This document shows positions 34,855-41,084 of a stretch of DNA of 64,000 nt, one piece after another. How positions within the stretch are numbered: the first letter of the stretch is position 1; each line of letters begins with the position of its first letter. The position numbers and the translations under genes are program-made. The stretch spans positions 1 through 64,000 of the forward strand of contig CAUSAG010000004.1 of assembly GCA_963529665.1 (NCBI GenBank), given 5' to 3'. Under the pieces are notes generated by a model that was not told the DNA's origin, did no database searches, and worked only from the letters and a program-made list of their open reading frames with translations. This DNA comes from Kingella_B sp963529665. GTDB taxonomy: Bacteria > Pseudomonadota > Gammaproteobacteria > Burkholderiales > Neisseriaceae.

Positions 34855-35262
34855 TTATTGCGCAGTCCAATCTTCCCATTTCAAATCGCCAATTCGCGCA
34901 AATTCTTTGGTGTTGTGGGTAACCAAAATGGCATCTGCCGCCAAGGCGTGCGCCGCAATCCATAAATCATTGCCGCCAATCATCGTGCCTTGTCGTTTGA
35001 GCGCATCGCGCCAGCGGGCATAATGTTCGCAAATGGCGGCATCGGGCAGCACAACGGGCACAATGCGCAGCAAGCGTTCAATATTTTCTTTTGCTTTTTC
35101 AGGGCGTTGGCTGCCTTGCGCGCCGCTTAATAATTCCGCATAGCTGATAAAGCTCATACACAATTTGGCTTGGCTGGGCAAGCGGTTGATTTTTTCGCGC
35201 ACGGCGGGTGGATTATTTTTTTGAATATAAATCAATATATTGGTGTCTAGCATATACATCAT
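34855..35262 (-). CDS. vapC: VapC-family PIN-domain toxin
   Basis: 135 residues of PIN-domain RNase toxin. Acidic active-site residues seen: Asp6 in MLDTNI, Glu43 in SYAELLSG, and GGNDLWIAAHAL (Asp98) with VTHNTKEFARI. Length and motifs fit the VapC/FitB group, which cleave tRNA or other structured RNA. ATG 35262 overlaps the antitoxin stop by four bases (ATGA), the usual coupling. Confidence 0.9.
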   Translation of the reverse strand: MMYMLDTNILIYIQKNNPPAVREKINRLPSQAKLCMSFISYAELLSGAQGSQRPEKAKENIERLLRIVPVVLPDAAICEHYARWRDALKRQGTMIGGNDLWIAAHALAADAILVTHNTKEFARIGDLKWEDWTAQ

Positions 35263-35501
35263 AGCGCATCACGCTCCTGCGGCGGCTCGTTATCGCGCGC
35301 TTCAATTTGCGCGATGAAGTCGTCGTCAAATTGCGCCAAGATGGCAAAAAGTTCATCGCCGCGCTGGCTGGTTTGCGGCGCACGCAACACCACATCACCA
35401 TTTTCGGCACGGAAGATTTCCACCGTGTCGCCCTCAAAACGAAAATTTTTGGGAATGCGCACCGCTTGGCTGCCGCCGCTTTGGAAAATTTTGGTTAGCA
35501 T
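35259..35501 (-). CDS. vapB: VapB-type antitoxin (AbrB/SpoVT fold)
   Basis: 80 residues from ATG 35501 (or 81 from ATG 35504). Residues 1-45 are a swapped-hairpin DNA-binding domain (TKIFQSGGSQAVRIPKNFRF, then VEIFRAENGDVVL). The acidic C-terminus (ILAQFDDDFIAQIEARDN) should wrap the VapC toxin. AAGGA lies six bases before 35501. A palindrome directly upstream is a likely autoregulatory operator. Confidence 0.88.
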   Translation of the reverse strand: MLTKIFQSGGSQAVRIPKNFRFEGDTVEIFRAENGDVVLRAPQTSQRGDELFAILAQFDDDFIAQIEARDNEPPQERDAL

Positions 35502-35510
35502 CATCTTTCC

Positions 35511-35522
35511 TTGTATATACAA
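35511..35522. promoter_or_regulatory. Palindromic operator before vapB
   Basis: TTGTATATACAA is a perfect 12-bp palindrome about 10 bases upstream of the vapB start, with a partial second copy (TTTGTAGATA) about 10 bases further out. AbrB-type antitoxins bind such sites. Confidence 0.5.
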
Positions 35523-35568
35523 AATATATTTTTGTAGATATTAAGCAAAAAGCGCATGGTAGGCAAGC

Positions 35569-35613
35569 AAAGGCAGCCTGAAAATGGGAAATACTCATTT
35601 TCAGGCTGCCTTA
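35569..35613 (+). terminator. Inverted DUS pair before lysC
   Basis: AAGGCAGCCTGAAAAT and its complement pair across about 13 bases, between vapB and the lysC promoter. Confidence 0.6.
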
Positions 35614-35631
35614 AATTCTTGTTTACAAACC

Positions 35632-35659
35632 TTTACAACGTACTCACAAAGTTTATAAT
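35632..35659 (+). promoter_or_regulatory. Promoter of lysC
   Basis: TTTACA (35632-35637), 16 bases, TATAAT (35654-35659), about 35 bases before the ATG at 35694. Confidence 0.75.
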
Positions 35660-35693
35660 TCCACCCTTTTCCCACCCCCATAGGAACACCCCA

Positions 35694-36917
35694 ATGGCAC
35701 TCATTGTACAAAAATACGGCGGCACATCAGTCGGCTCTCCCGAGCGCATCAAAAATGTCGCCAAACGCGTTGCAGCTGCCCGCCAAGCAGGGCATGACGT
35801 TGTGGTGGTTGTCTCCGCCATGAGCGGCGAAACCAACCGCTTGGTTGCGCTGGCGCACGAAATGCAGGAATTCCCCGACCCGCGCGAATTGGACGTGGTG
35901 TTGTCCACAGGCGAGCAAGTAACCATTGGCTTGCTGGCGATGGCGTTGAAAAACATTGGCGTGGACGCGAAAAGCTACACGGGCTGGCAAGTTGCGGTGA
36001 AAACCGACACTGCGCACACCAAAGCGCGCATTGAAGAAATTGACAGCAACAAAATGTTGGCAGATTTGAAAGCGGGGCGCGTGGTGATTGTGGCGGGCTT
36101 TCAAGGCATCAGCAGCGCGGGCGATATTTCCACGCTGGGGCGCGGCGGCTCGGACACTTCTGCTGTGGCGCTGGCAGCGGCGTTGAAAGCCGATGAATGT
36201 CAAATCTACACCGATGTGGACGGCGTTTACACCACCGACCCGCGCGTAGTGCCCGAAGCGCGCCGCATGGACACCATCACATTTGAAGAAATGCTGGAAC
36301 TGGCGAGCTTGGGCAGCAAAGTGTTGCAAATTCGCTCGGTTGAATTTGCGGGCAAATACCAAGTGCGCCTGCGCGTATTAAGCAGCCTGAAAGACGGCGG
36401 CAACGGCACATTGATTACTTTTGAGGAAGACGAAAACATGGAAAAAGCAGCAGTTTCAGGCATCGCGTTTGATAAAAACCAAGCGCGGATTAACGTGCGC
36501 GGTGTACCCGACAAACCGGGCATCGCCTATCAAATTTTGGGCGCGGTTGCCGATGCCAATATTGAAGTGGACATGATTATTCAAAATGTGGGCAATGAGG
36601 GCACAACTGATTTTTCGTTTACCGTGCCACGCGGCGATTACAAGCCTACGCTGGAATTGCTAAGCAGCCTGAAAGACAGCATTGGCGCGGCGGAAGTGAG
36701 CGGCGATGATGCGGTGTGCAAGGTGTCTATCGTGGGCTTGGGGATGCGCTCGCACGTTGGCATCGCGGCAAAAATGTTCCGCACGCTGGCGGCAGAAGGC
36801 ATCAATATCCAGATGATTTCCACTTCTGAAATCAAGGTTTCGGTGTTGATTGACGAGAAATATTTGGAATTGGCAACGCGCGTGTTGCACAAAGAGTTTG
36901 GCTTGGATAAAGCGTAA
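35694..36917 (+). CDS. lysC: Aspartate kinase LysC
   Basis: Aspartokinase phosphorylates aspartate for lysine, threonine, methionine and diaminopimelate synthesis. The 407-residue protein has the kinase motif VQKYGGTSVG at residues 4-13, VVVVSAMSGETN, GRGGSDTSAVALA, and two C-terminal ACT domains for feedback inhibition (VRGVPDKPGIAYQI; VGLGMRSHVGIAAKMF). ATG 35694 is correct because the in-frame extension from 35556 is a DUS read-through that crosses the promoter. The ACT linkers contain SSLKD, a DUS-like stretch. Confidence 0.96.
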   Translation: MALIVQKYGGTSVGSPERIKNVAKRVAAARQAGHDVVVVVSAMSGETNRLVALAHEMQEFPDPRELDVVLSTGEQVTIGLLAMALKNIGVDAKSYTGWQVAVKTDTAHTKARIEEIDSNKMLADLKAGRVVIVAGFQGISSAGDISTLGRGGSDTSAVALAAALKADECQIYTDVDGVYTTDPRVVPEARRMDTITFEEMLELASLGSKVLQIRSVEFAGKYQVRLRVLSSLKDGGNGTLITFEEDENMEKAAVSGIAFDKNQARINVRGVPDKPGIAYQILGAVADANIEVDMIIQNVGNEGTTDFSFTVPRGDYKPTLELLSSLKDSIGAAEVSGDDAVCKVSIVGLGMRSHVGIAAKMFRTLAAEGINIQMISTSEIKVSVLIDEKYLELATRVLHKEFGLDKA

Positions 36918-37029
36918 TCATGATTTTCAGGCTGCCTATGGGTAACGTAGGCAGCCTGAAATCTATATAACGCATCGCCGACGGGCGAAGCCATCGGCAG
37001 CCTGAAAACCCTTTTCCCCGCTTATCTCT

Positions 37030-37782
37030 ATGCTTGAATCCCTTATCCTCCATAACCAACAAACCGCGCTGCTGTTCCACGCCACCACCGAATGGCTGGC
37101 GTTAAGCGGCGGCTTTATGCTGTATAACCACATCCGCAAACGCCGCGGGCATCCCTCCGCGCTCGCCAGCAAAGGCGGCATTTGGGTGCTGGCGTTTTGC
37201 TTGCTGGGCGCGGGCATCGGCAACAAGCTGGTGTCTATTTTGCAGTTCCCCGAATATTGGGCGCTGGCACACAGTAATCCCAAGCAATTTTGGCTGGCGG
37301 TGGTGTCGGGGCAAAGCGTGGTGGGCGGTTTGCTGGGTGGCTGGCTGGGGGTGGAAATCGGCAAAAAAATCGGCGGCATCACCTCGCGCACGGGCGACGA
37401 TTTTGTTGCGCCGATTTTGCTCGGGCTGGTGATTGGGCGCACAGGCTGCTTTGTGGCGGGGCTGTATGACGGCACCTACGGCGTGCACACTACGCTGCCT
37501 TGGGGCGTGGATTTTGGCGACGGCAGCCGCCACCCCACCCAGCTCTACGAATGGCTCGCCGCGCTGATTGCGCTTATCACGCTGCCCAAATGGCGGCAGT
37601 ATTTTGCCCACGAGCAAGGCTTGTCGTTTCGCGTGTTGATGTTTGGCTACTTGCTTTGGCGGTTAATCATCGACAGCATCAAGCCCGTGCCCGCGGGCTG
37701 GTGGCTGGGGATGAGCGGCATCCAATGGGTGTGCCTGTTTGCGCTGCTGGTGATGGCGGCAACCTATCGGCGCGTGAGATAG
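37030..37782 (+). CDS. Lgt-like prolipoprotein diacylglyceryl transferase paralog
   Basis: A 250-residue inner-membrane protein related to Lgt, which adds diacylglycerol to lipoprotein cysteines. Seen: SGQSVVGGLLGGWLGVEIGKK, LGLVIGRTGCFVAGLYDGTYG and PWGVDFGDGSRHPTQLYE, which match the Lgt GRxGNF...YG and HPTQLYE regions. The key Asn of GRIGNF is Cys here (GRTGCF), and the protein is about 30-40 residues shorter than usual Lgt. It may therefore be a divergent paralog with another lipid-transfer role. The true lgt is not visible in this window. Confidence 0.72.
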   Translation: MLESLILHNQQTALLFHATTEWLALSGGFMLYNHIRKRRGHPSALASKGGIWVLAFCLLGAGIGNKLVSILQFPEYWALAHSNPKQFWLAVVSGQSVVGGLLGGWLGVEIGKKIGGITSRTGDDFVAPILLGLVIGRTGCFVAGLYDGTYGVHTTLPWGVDFGDGSRHPTQLYEWLAALIALITLPKWRQYFAHEQGLSFRVLMFGYLLWRLIIDSIKPVPAGWWLGMSGIQWVCLFALLVMAATYRRVR

Positions 37783-37858
37783 TTTCAGGCTGCCTCTGCG
37801 CGGGCATAATAGGCAGCCTGAAAAGCAAAAAATATAAACTGCATAACAAGGAACAATC

Positions 37859-38176
37859 ATGGGAACATTCTTTCGCGCCATCATTGCTTTGATAGCGGCT
37901 GCTTTTCTTGGCTTGGGCGCGCTGCTGCTGGTGGGGTTTGGCGTATGCACGCTGCTGCTGGCGGTTGGTGGCGATACAGCGTCGTTTGGGGTGGGGGCGG
38001 TGGTGGGCATTATTGCCGCGCTGGCATTTGGCATTCGGGTGTTTGTCAGCGTGTTCAACGCATTGGGCGATGATAAGCCCCAGCCAAACAGCGAAGAGAA
38101 CAGCCCCACGCCCGCGCTGCCGCACGACGGCCACGACCAACAACGCGAGCAAGCAAACCACGACAACGCAAATTGA
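37859..38176 (+). CDS. Small two-helix membrane protein, copy 1
   Basis: 105 residues: two hydrophobic helices (about 5-35 and 44-66) and a polar, His/Gln/Asp-rich tail. The gene at 38284 is a clear paralog: FFRAIIALIAAAFLGLG aligns with FISAIIALIAAISLGSG, and RVFVSVFNALGDD with WVFVSVFKSLDKS. The similarity extends into the 5' flank (AACAAGGAAC before each ATG), showing a tandem duplication. No family recognised; no signal peptide cut site. Confidence 0.7.
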   Translation: MGTFFRAIIALIAAAFLGLGALLLVGFGVCTLLLAVGGDTASFGVGAVVGIIAALAFGIRVFVSVFNALGDDKPQPNSEENSPTPALPHDGHDQQREQANHDNAN

Positions 38177-38283
38177 TTTTAGCTTCGCCGCGCCACGACG
38201 CTTCGCAGGCTGCCTTTGCGCGAATACAATAGGCAGCCTGAAAACAAGAAACCAAATATAAACGGCATAACAAGGAACCAATC

Positions 38284-38586
38284 ATGAGAACATTTATCAG
38301 CGCCATCATCGCCTTGATAGCGGCTATTTCTCTTGGCTCGGGCGTGCTGTTGGTAGCGGCGGTCGGTGTATGTGTTGGGGGCGGTGGATCAGATATTAAA
38401 AAAGGCGTGGTTGTGGGTATTATCGGCGCATTGGTGTTTAGCGTCTGGGTGTTTGTGAGCGTATTCAAATCATTAGATAAATCCTCGCACTCACACGGCG
38501 AGCAGGGCAAGCCACCCGTGCCACCGCATTACTACCGCAACCGCGCCCAACAACGTGAATCCAACAACAACGAAAACCAAGAGTAA
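38284..38586 (+). CDS. Small two-helix membrane protein, copy 2
   Basis: 100 residues, paralog of the gene at 37859, with the same two helices, a glycine run between them (VCVGGGGSD) and a different polar tail rich in His, Pro, Gln and Asn. AACAAGGAACC precedes the ATG as in copy 1. The duplicated unit begins with an inverted DUS pair in both copies, so recombination between DUS copies may have produced it. Confidence 0.7.
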   Translation: MRTFISAIIALIAAISLGSGVLLVAAVGVCVGGGGSDIKKGVVVGIIGALVFSVWVFVSVFKSLDKSSHSHGEQGKPPVPPHYYRNRAQQRESNNNENQE

Positions 38587-38647
38587 CAACCTGTATTCAT
38601 TTTCAGGCTGCCTTTTACGCCTTAACCCGAGGCAGCCTGAAAGCTAA

Positions 38648-38758
38648 AATGGAGCGGCGACGGCTCGTCGCCAAATGGTTTATTCAACAGAGCTGTATTG
38701 GTTAGCAAAATGTCGGCGAGCCACAGATTGCAGGTTTTGCAAAGGTTTCAGCCTGAAA
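38648..38758. repeat. Two-hairpin repeat, copy A
   Basis: Begins AATGGAGCGGCGACGG, with a left hairpin of 7 bp around loop GCT (GGCGACG/CGTCGCC) and a core with TTATTCAACAGAGC. The right hairpin is decayed. DUS copies lie on both sides, and the right flank CAGGTTTTGCAAA before the DUS is shared with copy B (55976). Confidence 0.75.
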
Positions 38759-38846
38759 CCCCAAACAGCCCACTCGTCCGCAGAGGCAGCCTGAAAACCA
38801 TATCGCAGTACAAAAACAAACCCAACCCCCACCAAAAGGAACCCCC

Positions 38847-40310
38847 ATGTCGCGCAAAAACCGCCCCTACCATTTCTACAACACCACTGCCTCCGTGTGC
38901 AGCACCTGCTTCAAGCAAATAGAAGCAAAAATCGTGTTTAAAAACAACCAAGTTTATATGGACAAATGGTGTCCCAACCACGGCATGCAGCGCGTGCTCA
39001 TCAGCGACGATGCCGAATACTACCGCCTCGGGCGCGAAGTGTTTGTGAAAAAACCCGAAATGCCGCAACGCTTCAACAGCGAAATGCACTACGGCTGCCC
39101 CTACGACTGCGGGCTTTGCCCCGACCACATGCAGCATTCCTGCCTGTCTATCGTAGAAATCAACCGCGCCTGCAACCTCAACTGCCCCGTATGCTTTGCC
39201 GACAGCGGCACACACCGCAGCGAACACTATCCGCTGGCAACCGTGGAAACCATGCTGGATGCCATCGTAGCCAACGAAGGTGAGCCCGATGTGGTGCAAA
39301 TTTCAGGCGGCGAGCCCACCATCCACCCCCAATTTTTTGACATCCTCGCCGCCGTCCGCCGCCGCCCCATCAAGCATTTGATGATAAACACCAACGGCAT
39401 CCGCCTTGCGCAAGACCCTGAATTTGCCCAGCAACTCGCCGCCACAGGCAAACACGGCTTAGAAATCTACTTGCAGTTTGATTCGCTGGATAACGCCGTA
39501 ACCCAAACCCTGCGCGGTGCCGATTTAAGCCGTATCCGCCAGCAAGCCCTTGCCAATCTCAACCGCGCAGGCTTATCCACCACGCTGGTGGTAACCGTTG
39601 CCAAAGGCGTAAACGACCACGAAATTGGCGACATCATCCGCTTTGCCGCCAGCCAACCCTGCGTGCGCGGCGTAACCTTGCAGCCCGTGCAGTTTGCAGG
39701 GCGTACCGACAACGTGGGCGGCAAAAACCGCCTCACCGTGAGCGAAATCCGCCGCAAAATCGTGGAACAAAGCGGCTTGTTTAGCGAAGCCGACATCATG
39801 CCCGTGCCCTGCAATCCCGACACGCTGGCGATGGGCTACGCCTTTAAAGACGGCGCAAGCATCACCCCGCTCACCCGCTATTTAGACCCGCAAACCTTGG
39901 TGGAAAGCGCGGGCAACACCATTGTGTTTGAACACGATGCCAGCCTAAAAGAACACGTGTTTAAGCTGTTTTCCACCAACCACAGCCCCGAATCGCAAGC
40001 CAACTGTTTGAGCGAATTGATGTGCTGCCTGCCCGAAATTTCCGCGCCCGCCAACTTGGGCTACGAAAACGTGTTCCGCATTTTGGTGGTGCAATTTATG
40101 GATGCCGAAAATTTGGATTTACGCAGCCTGAAAAAATCCTGCATCCACTTTGCCACGCCTGATGGCAGGCTTATCCCGTTTGAAAGCTACAATTTGTTTT
40201 ACCGCCCCGAGATGGCGGCGAAATTGGCGCAGATTCGCCACAGGATTGATGCGGGCAACGCGATGTGGACGGAAGGGAAAGGGAAGGTGTTTGCGATTGC
40301 GGGGGAGTGA
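38847..40310 (+). CDS. Tes-like (MJ0619-type) radical SAM protein
   Basis: 487 residues. Residues 18-42 hold a Cys set (CSTC, then WCPNHG) like a rubredoxin/zinc knuckle. Residues 84-99 carry four more cysteines (CPYDCGLCPDH, then SC). The radical SAM motif CNLNCPVC (Cys109, 113, 116) and ISGGEPTIHP follow, and the C-terminal third has further cysteines (PVPCNPDT; CLSELMCCLPE). This order matches the archaeal tetraether lipid synthase family, which joins lipid tails using extra iron-sulfur clusters and a rubredoxin-like iron. Bacterial members are of uncertain function. A role in joining or modifying acyl chains is an inference. It stands alone. Confidence 0.8.
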   Translation: MSRKNRPYHFYNTTASVCSTCFKQIEAKIVFKNNQVYMDKWCPNHGMQRVLISDDAEYYRLGREVFVKKPEMPQRFNSEMHYGCPYDCGLCPDHMQHSCLSIVEINRACNLNCPVCFADSGTHRSEHYPLATVETMLDAIVANEGEPDVVQISGGEPTIHPQFFDILAAVRRRPIKHLMINTNGIRLAQDPEFAQQLAATGKHGLEIYLQFDSLDNAVTQTLRGADLSRIRQQALANLNRAGLSTTLVVTVAKGVNDHEIGDIIRFAASQPCVRGVTLQPVQFAGRTDNVGGKNRLTVSEIRRKIVEQSGLFSEADIMPVPCNPDTLAMGYAFKDGASITPLTRYLDPQTLVESAGNTIVFEHDASLKEHVFKLFSTNHSPESQANCLSELMCCLPEISAPANLGYENVFRILVVQFMDAENLDLRSLKKSCIHFATPDGRLIPFESYNLFYRPEMAAKLAQIRHRIDAGNAMWTEGKGKVFAIAGE

Positions 40311-40703
40311 GATTGGGATTGTTTTTGAGTGAGACAGCCTGAAAATGGGATGATGTGTTTTCAGGCTGCCTTTTTATAGTCGTTCCACACAGACTTAGAC
40401 AAGGCGGCGAGCCGCAGATAGTACAAGTAGTACAGCAAGGCGAGCCAACGCTGTATAAGGCTGTGTGGGACGACTATATTTATCGGTGGGGCACTGAAAA
40501 GTATGCTGTACCACTGTTCCCTCTCCCGCTGGCGGGGGAAGGAACAGATTGCGGAATTTTTAATCAACGCTACTTGTCTGTAACAATAATCAAGTCAGCA
40601 TGCTTTTGGGGACAGCACCGCCGATTGAATGCGGGACGTTTCTTTATTTGTTTCCTACATGATTTTCAGGCTGCCTCTGGGTATTGAGGCAGCCTGAAAA
40701 CGT
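40311..40703. other. Spacer with Correia-like element
   Basis: 393 bases holding DUS pairs at both ends (about 40337-40373 and 40664-40698), the 104-bp element at 40375-40478, and a hairpin (CTGTTCC at 40514 with GGAACAG near 40547). No gene seen. Confidence 0.7.
40375..40478. mobile_element. Correia-like (CREE/NEMIS) element, 104 bp
   Basis: Terminal inverted repeats TATAGTCGTTCCACACAG and CTGTGTGGGACGACTATA (one mismatch) bound exactly 104 bp. The interior contains GACAAGGCGGCGAGCCGCAG and AGTACAAGTAGTACAGC, the same core as neisserial Correia elements (GACAAGGCGACGAAGCCGCAG-type). The element ends are different from the Neisseria TATAGTGGATTAAC ends. The 104-bp length equals the short Correia form. 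It has no coding capacity and would need a transposase in trans. Confidence 0.85.
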
Positions 40704-40904
40704 TTATTGCGTGGCTTGGTTGATTTTGTCGGCTTCTTGGTTAAGCTGCTTTTGCAGGTCTTGGGCGGCTTGTTTGCTTTTGTTGTTCATGTCTAACACT
40801 TGGCTGGCGGCTTGGCTGCTGGCTTGGTCGGCGGTTTTGGAGGCGCTGTCGCAGGCGGTGAGGGCGGCTAGGATAAGGATGAGGGGGAGGATTTTGTTGT
40901 GCAT
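40704..40904 (-). CDS. Small coiled-coil lipoprotein
   Basis: 66 residues: signal with lipobox LTAC (Cys18), then a Ser/Ala/Gln/Lys-rich helix (KTADQASSQAASQVLDMNNK, KQAAQDLQKQL) with heptad-like spacing. It resembles small Lpp-like or entericidin-like lipoproteins by layout only. Where it goes after lipidation is not decidable; Asp at +2 would favour inner-membrane retention in E. coli. Confidence 0.72.
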   Translation of the reverse strand: MHNKILPLILILAALTACDSASKTADQASSQAASQVLDMNNKSKQAAQDLQKQLNQEADKINQATQ

Positions 40905-41084
40905 GGGTGAGCCTTTTGGGTTGGGTTTTGTTTACGAATTTGCGTGTTCCATTTTTAATCGTCCGAAGGTTTGGTCTGGGGGTTTGCCGTATGGGCAGCC
41001 TGAAAAAGGTTTTGCGGCTTGGTGAAGACTCGCCAACTCGTGTTAATTCTGTTGAAGCCTATGGCTTTCAGGCTGCCTTCTCGT

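Noticed and set aside
35556..35693. 46-residue N-terminal extension of LysC
   Set aside because: It would translate a DUS pair and the lysC promoter; the kinase motif starts at the fourth residue after ATG 35694 as in other aspartokinases.
40514..40547. Hairpin after the Correia-like element as a separate mobile repeat
   Set aside because: Only one copy is seen, the stem is imperfect, and nothing else in the window matches it.
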